In this document: positions 30,506-42,448 of the stretch, in pieces
Layout of the letters: each line of letters opens with the position of its first letter
Position numbering within the stretch: position 1 is the stretch's first letter
Assembly: GCF_000350225.1 (NCBI RefSeq)
Contig: NW_005179075.1
Span: 124,001-188,000 of the forward strand
Reading direction: 5' to 3'
DNA: 64,000 nucleotides
DNA from: Chondrus crispus
Lineage: Eukaryota > Rhodophyta > Florideophyceae > Gigartinales > Gigartinaceae
The notes under the pieces: generated by a model
Databases searched by the model: none
What the model was told of the DNA's origin: nothing
Seen by the model: the letters and a program-made list of their open reading frames with translations, nothing else
Translations under genes and position numbers: made by a program

Positions 30506-33500
30506 TTAGGAAATGACCCGTGCGTACGTGCCGTCTTGGAGATCGTGCAGTAATCCCGATGCAAGAGCGCTCCCTTTGGGCTGAATAATTGATTTCGACC
30601 TTGACGGTCGCGTTGCTTTCGCGCCATGCGTCGCGTTTTCGATCTCGTTCTTATCGCGAGTAGTGTCTTGGTCCTCGGGATCTGTTGACTTTGGCGGAGA
30701 TATATCCGGGTTACCTGTGTCGAGGTCGTCTCTCAGCGGGCGGGGAGGTGCCCCGGCGGAGAGGAAGGTAGAAGCGTCGTCGTCGGCCGGGGTAGGTGAA
30801 GAGTGTTCGGCGTCGGCGGGTATGGTCCGCAGAGAGGGACACTTCAAAGTGCGGTATCTCGAGACTCTATCTTTCAGGCCTGTAGTCCGGGCAATGTTCA
30901 CTGTATGCTCGTCGAGCGCCACCATCGAGAACGGGCCTTCGGTCCGTGGGGCTAACGTACTATTGACACGGTCCTTATCCGTCTTCTCATCCACTCGCAG
31001 GGATGTCTCTCGCTCGATGAGGACTTGATCACCAACCGAATATTGTGGTGTCGGCGTCCGTAATCTCCAATCGAAGTCGCGTTTATATCGGTCCTGACCC
31101 GCGAGTATCATGTCGCGGGCTGTTGACATGAACCCGCGTAACCACGTTAAGAAACGGAGCTTGTACTGCGTCCGCGAGACATCGGGCTCCAGCATAGGGG
31201 TCTGTTGGATGGAAAGCGGCGACGGTATCCGAGATAACACGATATCAAACGGCTTTATGCCGATCATGCGGTTCACGGTACAGTTGTAACCGTAGGTTAG
31301 CGCGTCCGTAAACTGATCCCAATCGCGTTGGTTGTCGGCCAGGTAGTGCCGTAGGGAGGAAACCAGGGTGCGGTTGAACCTCTCCACTTGTCCATTAGCT
31401 TGGGTGATACGCTGTGGTGAACACGCTTTCGACGCGGAGGATTTTGCACACGGCAAGGAAGAACCTCGACGTAAATTGACTCCCATTGTCGGAGAGTAGC
31501 TTCACTGGGGCTCTGTATACGAAAACCCAGTGTGTGACGAACGCCTGAGCAACGGTCTCGGCGGTAATTCTCCTAAGCGGCACCGTTCGGGTCACCTTTG
31601 AGTAACGATCAGATATTACCAAGAGGTATCGATTGCCTCTTGGCGTCCTGGGGAGTTCGCCTAGGATGTCAATGGCGATACACTCCAAGAGTCCCATCGG
31701 AGGGAACGTTTTCAACTTCGCGTTGTGCTTACGCAATTTAATGCGAGCTTTCGCACAGTCGGAGAACCTTCTGACTGCGGCGTCTGCGTCGACGGACATA
31801 CCCGGCCAGTAGTACCGTTGTCTTAATGTGTAGAACAGACGCCTGCCTCCGGGATGTCCCGAGGCGGCGGGGTAATGCGCTACATACAACACTCCCTCGC
31901 GCAGAGTGGTTGGTACGACGATTTGCTCAACACCGTCAAGGTGCGCTTTCCGACAAAGTACCCCTTCCTTGTTCATGAAGAACTTGGAAAGGCGAATTTG
32001 GGCCACACCCTCCCCCTTCTTAATATGGGAAGCGATCTCCTTACAGAACGGGTCGGAGTGTTGAGCGAGTACAATCTCGTCGTGTGTAATTGCGGCCTTG
32101 GAAGGCGGGGGGGCGAGGGCGAAGCATCCGTCGTGAATTTCGTCGTCCCACTCTTCGGATTCCACTTCTGGCTTGTCTTCGTGAAACTCCATAACGGAGA
32201 AGCACGGTATTTCTTCGTCGATGGGAGCGGTTGCGCCCCCTGTAGACGGTATTCGACTGAGGGCGTCGGGAGGACAATTCTTGATGTCCTTCACATACGT
32301 GACGTCGAAGTCAAACTCGGCTAGGCGCAAACGCCTCCGTGCTAGACGCCTGCTTGTGTCGGCGAGATTCATTAACCAACGGAGGGAATGTTGGTCGGTG
32401 TTAACCGTGAATCGCTCGCGCTCCAAGTATGGACGCAGCGTCTGAATGGCCCATACAATGGCCAAACATTCTTTCTCCGTCGAGGAGTAATTCCTTTCCG
32501 CCGAAGAGAGCGTTCGCGACCAGAACCCGACAGGGTATCTGTTACCATCCTCGTGTTGCTGTAATAACGTGCAACCGAATTGGGCGTCGGAGGCATTCGT
32601 GTCGAGGGAATACGGTAGCCCAAGCCGCTGTAGTCGCAAGATCGGCGTGGAAATCAGGCAAGTCTGCAGAGCTTCGAAGGCAGACCTGCGGTCTTCGTCC
32701 AGTTCGGGAAGCCGATCGGGCTCCCCCTTCTTGAGCATGGACGTTAATGGCGCCGCAATCTTGGCGAAGTGATCGACGAAACGTCGGTACACGTTACACA
32801 TACCTAGAAACGAGCGAAGCTCGGTCTGGGTTCGTGGCGGCTTGGCCTCGGCCAGAGCCGAGACATTCTTCGGGTGGACATGAAGTTCCCCGGGTCGAAT
32901 GATGTGACCCAGGTACTCCACAGAGTCCTGAAAGAATTTACACTTGTTCAATTTCAGTGATAACCCCTCTTGTTGTAACGCAGAGAGTATAAACTTGACA
33001 TCCTTGAGATGAGTTTCATAATCCTTCGAGAATATGATAATGTCATCTAGATAGATGAGGCAGCTCTTCCATCGGTATCCGGAGAAGAGAATGTCCAACA
33101 TCCGTTGGAATGTGGCGGGCGCGTTCATTAGCCCGAACGACATTCGGTTAAATGGATAAGTATCGGCATGACACCTGAACGTGGTTTTCGGACGGTCTTC
33201 TTCCGCAACGGGGATTTGCCAATAACCCGAGTTACAATCTAGAGTTGTGAACACGTTTGCTTCGCCGAGCGAGTCCAGACACTCGTCCATGCGAGGAATC
33301 GGGTAAGTGTCCCGTACTGTCATTGCGTTCGAACGTCTGTAATCGGCGCAGAAACGGAGGGATCCATCCGGTTTGGGGATGAGAACCTCCGGGGACGCCC
33401 ACTCTGATTGTGATCGGGAGATGACCCCGCTGGAGATCATCCAATCCACGGCGTGTTGTTCGGCTTGTCGAGACCGTGGTCCAGCCCGATATGGCTGACA

Positions 33501-34583
33501 TCGAAACGGCTTCGTGCCGGGGTTGATTTCGATCCGGTGCTGCGTAGCCCGGACTTCCCTGAGATCGCCACTCCACATACGGGAGTACGGCGTGAGCATG
33601 CCACGTACTAGCGTGCGGACATGCGACGGCAGATGTTGGAGGGAGACAGCGTCAATCTCTTGGGGTTCTTCCTTCGACGAAGCCGGGGGGAGCTTCTCCC
33701 CCTTCTCATATTGGGGCTTGTCCCCTTCTGAAAATTCCGCCGCTAGGAGGGCGTCGAGAGGCATCGCGGTGCGTATCGTAGCACGCGGATGAGGGGTAAC
33801 GTACCCCAGCACCTGGTTCTTTGAGAAGCGCTTGGGGGCCGAGGCGAAGGTGGGTACCAAGACCTTGAACACTCGAAGTGCGGTGATATGCGCGACCCCA
33901 TTCCACAGGGAGACGCGGTGTTTCGCATATAGCTGCAGGTTGAGTTCCAATACGGACAGACCCGTACGACCGTTGGTCACATGCACCCAGACTTGCGTCC
34001 CGGGTTGTATGATAACCGGACGAGAAACCTTGAGTTTGGGGGAAACTCGACCCGGGTCGTTTTCATACTCCTGCTCCGAGGGAAGCGGAGGAGCTTCGGC
34101 TCGACGAGTTGCCGGTTTTCTCACGATGGGGACTTTCGTCCTATCATCGAGCTCGACCACCTTCCGACGTGGATAGATGGCCTCGACAAACTTGTCGTTA
34201 AAGTCACAGCCCAGGATGACGGGGGCTGCCAGGCGCTCGCACACGATGAACTTGCATTTCATGGTGCGAGTTGCTAGTCGAACAACGAGGGTAATGGACC
34301 CGCTTGTTCGTAACGGCCGCCCATTCGCGTCGGCGATAGTCGGAACTTCCCCCGGTTCGATTAAGCTCTCCCAACCTTTGGGCAGGGTGTCGGCGCGGAC
34401 GAAATTGGAGCCGGCACCCGTGTCCAGGATGGTGAGTTGACGCACCAGGATGGTGGTGGTGAGCCCAAGGTCGGCGTAGACCTTGTAATTACGTCGAGAC
34501 AGTGTACAAACTGGCTCGACGGCCTTCTCATCGGGGGAGCGCCTCCCGTTGTTAAGACGCCTCGGTCGGCGGAGCGTCCCCAT
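30506..34583 (-). pseudogene. Gypsy A pol: protease, RT, RNase H, integrase with one frameshift
   Basis: The ATG at 34583 starts 1062 codons. Protease: LDTGAGS (54-58). RT: FCADYRRSNA, TTLDCNSGYWQ with catalytic Asp 449, and YLDD at 511-514. RNase H begins at YSLDTNAS (Asp 661). The integrase zinc-binding region has H903 and H910, but Phe 940 stands where the first Cys is expected, followed by C943. The integrase core has IDILGE (D972) and SDNGSQF (D1032). The frame stops at 31395, within the TTAYHP-QANGQVER motif. The remainder, including the catalytic Glu in GQVERFNR, is in another frame that runs to 30506. A 2-base loss (or 1-base gain) near 31400 explains it. The enzyme copies and integrates the element; this copy would lack a complete integrase unless the frame change is bypassed. 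Confidence 0.9.
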
Positions 34584-34702
34584 GCCCGTCGGATCGGGGT
34601 TGGAGGGACTCGCTTGGCGAGCGTGTCTCCGTCCCAGGACGCGGATCGCCGGCTTCGGGGGCGGGGGTGCCGCGGTATCCCGCGATGGAATGTCAGCGAT
34701 TT

Positions 34703-36796
34703 TCAGCTGTGGGTCTCGTAGTTTTTTGGAGGTGCAGTCTTGCCGCTAGGGCGGCTTGACTTCTCCGAAGCGGAGGGAGACTTCGACGGCAAGACGGGTG
34801 CGATCATCCGACTAGCTTCGAAACTGAGGAGGGCTACAGCGCGCAAATACGCGTCTGCCGGAACACGGGCCTTCTGTGCCGCCGTGAGCTTCTCAAAATT
34901 ATGAGGGACGAGCGACACATCGCGCACCTTCATGCTACAGTCGGGGTTAATATGATCCCCGACTTTGTAGCATGTGTAGCAGATGATTTGCGGGGAAGGT
35001 GTCTTCATGTCCCGGGTTCCCTCTCGACCGGCCCAACGAGGAGACCTCTCGCGCCGTCTCGGAAGCCGGGGCGGGTCCTTGTAGGTCGGCCGCCGCTCTC
35101 CGTAGAACAAGGAATTCTTGTCGTTGAATGAGGATCCCTCGGTGGGAAATGACGGTGACCCAGCTGCGGCGGCGAATGACTCGTCATTGGCGAGGAAGTT
35201 CTCGGCGTCCAGGCCGGTATGATAGCTCGGGATCAGACCCGCAGTTGTCGATGAGGGCATACTGTCTGCCATCTCCAACACTTGCTTGGCGGCGGGTCTC
35301 GCGAAGTCGACGCGTCTTCTTCGGCCTGCCGTCTGCGCCCGGTAGGCCGCCCCTTGAGCGCGGGCTTCGGCCACCGCGTCCTCGAATGAGGATCGGGGGC
35401 GATTCTCCTTTGCTTGGAGCACCAACGGCTTGATCGCCCGAAGAAGGCCCTCTATGAACAAGGTAGGGCGTTCATAGGGGGAATGGATGTCCCCACACCG
35501 CGCGAGGGCGGTTAAAATACGAGTCGCATACTCGGTCTCAACTTTGCCGGGTTTTTGGCGTAAATCCCGGACCACAGAGAGCGCTTGCTCGATCTGAATA
35601 TTCGTAGCATACGTACGAAGCAACCAGTTCACTGCTGCTGGCCAAGACGCAATCCCTTGATTGCGTCGGAAATATCCTCGATTGGAGTCATACGCCTCCT
35701 TCGCAAGCGGGTTGAGGAGATACGGCAAGGCCATGAGAGCCATTGCCTCCGACATTTCGGCGTTGTCGAAATTTTCCTTACATCTAGACAAGAAGTTGAT
35801 GACTTTGATTGGGTCGGACCCGTTAAACTTGTACTCTGCCATTACGACGAGGAGATATTGCACGCGCTTACGCGTCGTGGCGTACACCTTTGCATCGACG
35901 GTGGGATCGGTATTCACGAGACGGTAAGCTCGATAATTACACGCGCCTCGGAAGCAGTGGTTGGTCGGTTCTCACACCGTGACACCCTTCGCCTTAGGGC
36001 CGAAGGTAGGTTGTGGTACCGTGAATGCCTCGGCTTCGGAGTCCGAATCGGAGTCGGATTTTGAAGCTGAGGGCGGGGATCTCCCCAAGTAACCGGAGAA
36101 ATCCTCCGGTTCAGGTCGGCTTCCGTGGCCGGACTTGTGACGGCGGCCTTCGGTCTTGACCTTCTTGTCGCGGGACAATCTTGGCGACGGGCCTCGGGCG
36201 GCCGCTTGGTCCGGGATAGGATCCTGTTGTCCCTCCATCGCCAGGGGATCGGGGAGCGGAATCCTGGCGGCCGTGAGAGCCGATTTGGTGACGTCGGCGA
36301 ACATTAGATTTTCGTCCAACGGTTGTAACGCATGTAACTGCGGGTTAGATCTCGGCTTCGACGCGGTCGACTCGTCTTGTCTAGCAGAGACGGGTCGTGT
36401 TTGCGCCGATTCCAGGGCGAGTTTACGCCGACGGAGGTCGTTGACTTCCTGCGTCAGGCGGTCTACTTCCTCCCGTAGAAAAAGGAGCGTCTTGTCGACG
36501 GGGGACCCGATGTCCTTCTGCCACGCTCGCGTGAGAACGCCTTCTAGTGCGGCGAGGCGATCACGTCCCTGTTGGGACTGTACCTCCGCCTGAGCAGCGA
36601 TCTTACCAGCAACAAGGCTGTCCAACATCTCGCGTATCTTGGTGGTGTTCGAGTTGGGTTTCTCCTCGATTAGATTGAGAGAGAACCTCTCGGCTTCACG
36701 GAGGCCTTCGCGGCGGTTCCGCGTGATCCACGCCGCGACGGGCGCTGGGACGTCTCTCGGACGAGTGTCGTGGGACGACTCGGAGCCGGTCACCAT
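34703..36796 (-). pseudogene. Gypsy A gag, single in-frame TGA
   Basis: The ATG at 36796 opens a frame with a coiled-coil N-terminal part (LFLREEVDRLTQEVNDLRRR) and an acidic Ser/Asp run. A TGA at 35972-35974 follows, and then the same frame continues with the capsid-like region (EYKFNGSDPIKVINFLSRC, FIEGLLRAIKPL) and a zinc knuckle CYTCYKVGDHINPDC (C-x2-C-x5-H-x4-C). In the related element B the codon at the stop position is TGG (Trp in PVWKPTNH), so TGG to TGA is the likely change. The gag stop at 34703 is 120 bases before the pol ATG, in a different frame. Gag packages the RNA; a truncated product would lack capsid core and knuckle. Confidence 0.85.
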
Positions 36797-36910
36797 GGCG
36801 ACTACACCTAACGGTCAGTGCGTGAGGGAAAGGCGCAGGGAGGAGAGATAGAAAGGGAAAGTAGGTCAGGGAAGAAAGAGGACACTCGGATGCACGAGAG
36901 TATCGACTGT

Positions 36911-36928
36911 TTCTAGGTCGGGAGAGCA
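36911..36928 (-). promoter_or_regulatory. Primer-binding site of Gypsy A
   Basis: Just inside the 5' LTR. The minus strand reads TGCTCTCCCGACCTAGAA. The equivalent site in element B is TGGTCTCCTGACCTAGAA, complementary to a tRNA 3' end in CCA. In A the third base is C, weakening pairing to CCA. Confidence 0.65.
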
Positions 36929-36931
36929 AAA

Positions 36932-37578
36932 TGTCGTGCACTACAGCCACGTGTGGCGGCTGTAGGCAGAGCGACGCGCGTTCGGACGCGTAAGGAAATT
37001 CGGGAGACCACCCGGTGGATGACCGGAACTGGGATCCGGGCGCGGCTTGCGCGGTAGAAAGGTAGAACTAGAGTCAGCGATAAAGAGGAAGAATTAAAGG
37101 AAAAACAGAACTAACCGAGCGGAAAGTACAGTAGTTAACGTAGCGCTTGCGCGGTTGGGTCGACGCGCGCGGGGAAGGCAGTTGGGATTCCGGGGGCGTA
37201 GATGGCTCGGTCGGTATGGGCGAGCCAGTACCGAGTCGAGGCTACAACCTGGAATCCAGAAACCAAGGTAAAAGACCCGAAGCTTCGTGCCTCTTTACTT
37301 TCATTATCGGGTTGACTATATAGTCCCCGTAGCCGTAATGGCGAAGCTAAATTATACTGTAAATCAGAATAACTAGAATATAACGGGTGTAGCCCCTAGG
37401 GGACCAAGTGAAAGCCCCTATAGGCCCGACGCGTTACAGGGGAATTACAATTGGCCGCCGGCGAGGTCCGGCAGACAGACAGAGGAGTCCACGTGTACCC
37501 CTCGTACACGTGGTGGCGGACCCGCGCGATTTTGGCGGGTAAGGACAGCTGTCCCGCTACATAGTACAGTGCACTACA
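36932..37578 (-). repeat. 5' LTR of Gypsy A
   Basis: 647 bp, one mismatch to the 3' LTR. Promoter for the minus-strand transcript, with the TATATA palindrome near 37313-37324. Confidence 0.95.
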
Positions 37579-39115
37579 AACAAACCACATGTAGCTCAAT
37601 GACTCATCTATTTTCCAGTTGGCAACTTGGAAGATGTCCGCCGTACTCGCTACCTGCAAGATTTGCTCCACTGCCAGACGATAATATGCCAGAGCATTTC
37701 TTAGTCGCATCGGGGGGCGGATATCATTTCTCTTGGTACACTTCACAGCGAGTCTCATCTTCATTGTGTCAATGAAGTTATGGATGGCTTCATTTGGCTT
37801 TCCAGCTTCAGATGTCATTTTGGAACCCGAGAGAACAAAATGGCAATACATTGCTACAAATGTCGAGCAAATCATATGGCTTCGCGACATGTCTTGATCC
37901 CCTTCGCACTCCTTGACCTTCGCGAGCTTAAAGTGTTGAGACATTTCGGAGTTTGACATTTTGAACTTCAGCCTTGATGACGCGCCATCCCAGAGCCAAT
38001 CTGTAACTGCGCTTATTGCAATGTGATCGTTGTGCGGAGAAATGGATCTCAATCTGTCATAGTGCCTGATGAAAATTTTCTCTGTCGTGCGGAGGGCATG
38101 TGCAACTTCCATGCCTGAAGCACTGCAACCCAGACGACACGCCCTCAAGAACAGAAAGGGAATAATGATTTTCATAGAAGAGTGGAACAAGAACGACAAC
38201 GTCTTTGAGGAAGATATGGTTCCAGAACTTCAGGGGCTGCAAGTGATTCTGGAATCTTGACCTCGTTCGCGGGTCCCGTGCCATGTACACGCTCATTAGC
38301 TCATGTTCGTGGACTACTGAGTGACATTTCGGGTTGTGCTGTGCTGCAATAGTCTCAAAACATACCCAGAGGAAAGAATCGAACGACACCATACTCATTG
38401 GCTGGTTCTTCAGCCCATTGACGTCCTTGTTACTCAAAGAATAAACGGTACCTATCAGGGTCTTGTATTAGAAGGCTTCTTCGGTTGCCGCAGCGTGGTC
38501 ATCTTAATCATAAAAACTGCATGATCATCTGTCGCAGTCGCCTTTGATCGGGTTTCGCGTTTCGGTTCTGATAAAGCGTCCTAGACTTCTTTGGGGCCAT
38601 GCGCAGAAGGCTTCCATTGCTTCAATTGCACTTGGTTCGGGCCTTTCACACGAAATCAGGTTGGTTGAAGTGCTTCAATTGCATCCTCACCTGGGACGCA
38701 TTCAATATCATCATCTCCTTCGACGGGTACACCCGCTTCTCTTGCTGCTCTGTGTGGGAGATCATTATCTCCACCAGGGCCATTAGGACTAAGCTGCTCC
38801 TGTCCATCTTCGGAATCCGAGAAAGCGTCTTTCGTGTCGCTTTTCTTCTTCTGGGTACATTTCTGGACGATACACCAACGTGTGACTGACTTGCACTCTT
38901 CGGATCTTTCCCTTGAAGACGACGACGTTTGTTTCGTTGAGCGCGAGTTTGAAGCGGTGACGAGCCAGTGAAATGGTCAGCGAAATCGGAAGCGATCCAG
39001 AAGGAATGTCTTGCACCGCACGGCTGTCGTCTTCTGGCATACTTTGGGTGGCGATATTACCATCATAAAGATTAACTTCATTATTCGCATGCCCTCGTTT
39101 AGGTATCTTTTGCTT
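37579..39115 (-). pseudogene. Ulp1-like cysteine protease gene, broken and cut by Gypsy A
   Basis: On the minus strand from about 39115 coding-like pieces appear in changing frames: NNEVNLYDGNIATQSM with the LPISLTISLARHRFKLAL stretch, then an acidic piece (DTKDAFSDSEDGQEQL), then 38437-38126. The last reads FDSFLWVCFETIA and FLKDVVVLVPLFYENHYSLSVL, which matches the Ulp1/SUMO-protease His box (P-x-x-x-x-H-x-x-L). After a frame change at 38125/38126 it continues as ASGMEVAHALRTTEKIFIRHY down to DESLSYMWFV at the LTR boundary. Ulp1 proteases have a D-S motif just where the frame breaks, so the catalytic Asp appears lost. The catalytic Cys has not been located. The protein continues on the other side of the insertion (24735-25905). 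Confidence 0.55.
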
Positions 39116-39296
39116 TTCGCGTAACGCAGCCCCCAGTCATGATGGGAGCGGAGAGCAGACGGTACTTGAATATGACGTGGGGTGCAACTAAAATGCCTTC
39201 GAAGTTTCGAGATCTGGCTGTCGAAGAGGATGTCTTAATGAGTCAGCATTTATAGCCATAGAGAGGCAAGAGGGCGACCGAGTTCGTTTTTCCCAT

Positions 39297-40050
39297 ATAA
39301 TTGCGGGTTCGGCTCTACGACCGAGAGCCCACTCCGTCCGTTGGTGACGTAAACCCAAGTTTAGGTACCGGCGGGGATATCCACTGCACGGGAAACCTTA
39401 AGCTTTGGGGACGTACACCCGGCTTCGGGAGAATGCTCCTGCTCCGATGGGAGCGGAGGGTGGTCCGCGGCACGATGAGCCGGTTTCCGCACGATGGGTA
39501 CCTTCGTACCGTCTTCCAACTCCACGAGCTTACGCTGGGGGTAGATGGCCTCGACAAATCGGTTGTTAAAGTCACAACCCAGAATAACGGGGGCGGCCAA
39601 TCGCTCACAGACGATGAAGGTACACTTCACGGTGCGATCACCTAACCGCACCACCAGTGGTATTTGTCCGCTGAGACGCAAGGGCCGTCCATTGGCGTCT
39701 GCGATTGTCGGGACTTTGCCCGGGATGAGAAGAGATTCCCATCCTGGAGGTAACGTGTCAGCCCTGACAAAATTAGATCCCGCTCCCGTGTCGAGAATGG
39801 TGAGTTGCCTCAGCAATATAGCTGGTGTCAGTCCAAGGTCAGCGTAGACTATGTAATTTCTCCGAGATAGCGTCATTACTGTCTCGGAGGTCGGAACATC
39901 CGTCGCGAGCACTGGGATTTTCCTCCGCCATGGTCGGCGTAGAGTACCGAGTCCTTCTGGATCGGGGTTATCCTGGCTAGTACCAGTATGGTTGCAGCCG
40001 AGAATTCGGAGCCGCTTCTCCACCTGTGGAGGTGAGTCTTCGTCCGCCAA
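39297..40050 (-). pseudogene. Gypsy B protease region, truncated
   Basis: Aligns with the first ~220 codons of A pol: LSRRNYIVYADLGL, LDTGAGSNFVRADTLP (aspartic protease active site), FIVCERLAAPVILGCDF. A TAA at 39361-39363 falls where A has Gln (GTQVW), one transition from CAA. Past the stop the same frame continues (TWVYVTNGRSGLSVVE) until homology ends near 39296. Confidence 0.85.
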
Positions 40051-40226
40051 CTTGGGAGACTGATCCGGGGTGAGGCCCGTGTTTACCTCAGCTGCTGCGG
40101 GCTGAGGTCGTCCTAGTATTTTGGAGGTGGTCGAACGCCGTCTGCGGGCGGAGCGGTCTTCGTCCCCGGGCCTATACGCGGCGACGGGTCGACCGTAGCA
40201 ACGGGATTAATTACCCGGTTGGACTC

Positions 40227-42349
40227 TTAACTGAGGAGAGCAACGGCGCAGAGGCACGCGTCCGGGGGAACCCGGCCTTTCTGTGCCGTACTCAGCTTCT
40301 CGTACTGATGAGGTACGAGGGAGACGTCCTTCACTTTCAAGTCACAGTCGGGGGCTATATGGTCCCCGACCTTGTAACAGGTGAAGCAGATGATCTGCGG
40401 AGACGGGGGCCCCCGCAGGTCTCTCTGGTTGTTCCAGGACGGCCGCCCGAAAGCGGGCCTATGGGTGTTCTCCGTACGCTCCGCGGCGGGTAGGTACGGC
40501 TTGCGCCGGTCGCCATAGAAAAGTGAATCTCCATCATTGAAGGAGGAGTCCTCCGTTGGTAGGGAAGGCGTCCCTCCAGCGTTGTTTCCTTCCGTGGCAA
40601 AGTAATTTTCGGCACCCGCGGCCGTTTGGTAACTGGCGGTGGGGCCGGTCGTCGAAGACAGTACGCTATCAAGAGCAGCAAAGACCTGTTTACCAGGGCG
40701 GGGCCTGGCAAATTGCGCCCGGCGACCCGAGGCTTGCTGAGCTTGGAGGGCCTCCCCATGGGAGCGCGCGTGAGCTACAGTATCCTGGAACGAGGAACGC
40801 GGACGGTCCTCGCGAGTTTGCAGAACCAACGGCTTGATCGCCGGTGTGAGCCCCTCGATGAACAGAGTAGTCTTCTCGTACGGTGAGTGTACGTCGCCAC
40901 ATCTCCAGGGGGCGTTCAGCATCCGAGTAGCGTACACGGTCTCCAGTTCGCCCGGTTTTTGGCGTAATTCTCTCAGCGCGGTGAGGGCGAGCTCGATTTC
41001 GAGGTTGGTTGCATACGTGCGCAGCAACCAGTTTACAGCTGCCGCCCAGTTCGCGATCCCTTGGGATTTGCGGTGTGACCCTCTCTGGGATTCATATGCC
41101 TCTTTTGCAGGCGGGGATAACAGATGAGGGAGAGCCATCAGGGCCATCGCCTTGGTCATGTTGACGTCATCGAAGTTCTCCTTGCAACGCGCAAGGAAAC
41201 TTATGACCCTGATCGGTCTCCCCCGCTGAACTTGTAATCTCCCATCACCACGAGGGGGTACTGTACCCTCTTACGAGTCGAGGCGTAGACCTCATCATCC
41301 ACGGTGTGCCTCGTGCCCGCGAGGCGGTATGCTCGGTAGTTACATACACCCCTAAAGCGGTGGTTCGTCGGCTTCCAGACGGGGACTTGCTTCTGTCTGG
41401 GGCGGAACGTCGGCAACGGAGCCGTGAGGGACTCGGACTCGGAATCCAATTCCGAGTCGGAGAGCGAAGACGAGGCTGAGCTCGAGGACGACGACGAGGG
41501 TCCTTCGGATGGACGTCGGGAGTCGAGCTTCTTCTGGCTTGGCTTGGACTTTTTTCGTCGTCCCTCGCCATCGCCGTCGGAGCTTCCCCCAGAGTCGGGG
41601 TTTCCTCCCGGGGGATTTCGGGAGGGTAATGCACCCGCACGGTGGTTCTGTCCGGCGGTGGCTTCCTCGTGGAACGCCCCCGCCGGTACTGTTGACGCCT
41701 TCGGGTTGGTGAATAATTGGGGACCGGTCCCCACTGAGGAGACAGGTATCCCCGCGGCCTGTAACGACGGGATAGTAACGTTGGACAAGAGTAAGTTCTC
41801 GTTCAACGGGGGTAACTCTCCTCGCAGGGAGGTGATTGGCACTTAACCCGAGGGGGATGTCGTGGGAGCACCGGCAGGGACCGGAGGCTTAATAGCAGCA
41901 CTGGCTGGGGTGAGCGTCGCCGATCCGTCCTGTGTAACAGGCTCCGGATTGGGGCGGTACGTCTGGAGGACGGATATTTCCTGACGGAGGGACTTGAGTT
42001 CCTCCGTTATAGTAGCGATTTCCATTTTCAGACGGACCGTCGTCTCCTTGACCCTGGCGTCGATATCTTCTTGCCAGGCCTTGGTCAACACGCCTTCCAG
42101 GGCGGAGAGTCGATCGCCCTCGCTCGCAGATTGCACATCCGCCTGCATGGCGACGATTTCCTCCACGAAGGAGTTGAGGTTCTCTCGCAGCGTTGACGAT
42201 TGCGCTGCGAGTTTCTCCGCCAGCGTTGTGACCGTCATCCTTTCGGCTTCTCAGAGCGCCTCGCGGCAGCTCCGAGTTATCCACGCCGCAACGGGCGCAG
42301 GAACGTCTCGAGGACGGGTTTCTCGGGAACTCTCCGACCCGGACACCAT
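40227..42349 (-). pseudogene. Gypsy B gag, multiple breaks
   Basis: The ATG at 42349 begins MVSGSESSRETRPRD, matching A gag. Breaks are TGA at 42251-42253 (A has Arg there: LREAER), TAA at 41843-41845, and a frame change near 41214. The capsid-like part (MTKAMALMALPHLL, LFIEGLTPAIKPL) and a zinc knuckle CFTCYKVGDHIAPDC are in the last frame, ending near 40227. The protein order is the same as in A. The gene cannot make full-length Gag. Confidence 0.85.
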
Positions 42350-42427
42350 GTCTTGAAACACCTGTGAACGGTGGTGAGCACCCTCGAAAACAGTAGAAAA
42401 GAGAAAGGGGTTAGAAACTCCGCAGAC

Positions 42428-42445
42428 TTCTAGGTCAGGAGACCA
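42428..42445 (-). promoter_or_regulatory. Primer-binding site of Gypsy B
   Basis: The minus strand reads TGGTCTCCTGACCTAGAA, three bases inside the LTR end. Eighteen bases with the diagnostic TGG complementary to a tRNA CCA end. Confidence 0.75.
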
Positions 42446-42448
42446 AAA

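Larger units (their letters stand above)
25906..37578 (-). mobile_element. Gypsy element A (chromodomain type), 11.7 kb, near-identical LTRs
   Basis: Two 647-bp LTRs bound the element (25906-26552 and 36932-37578). They differ at one position (26255 G versus 37281 A). On the minus strand the order is 5' LTR, primer-binding site (36911-36928), gag, pol (PR-RT-RH-IN), chromodomain frame, about 3 kb with an antisense frame, a purine-rich tract (AAGAAGGGGGATC, complement of 26553 onward) and the 3' LTR. The flanks are CACAA and AACAA, a 5-bp target duplication with one mismatch. Protease-RT-RNase H-integrase order makes it Gypsy/Metaviridae-type, and the chromodomain puts it with chromoviruses. 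The near-identity of the LTRs marks a recent insertion. Confidence 0.95.
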
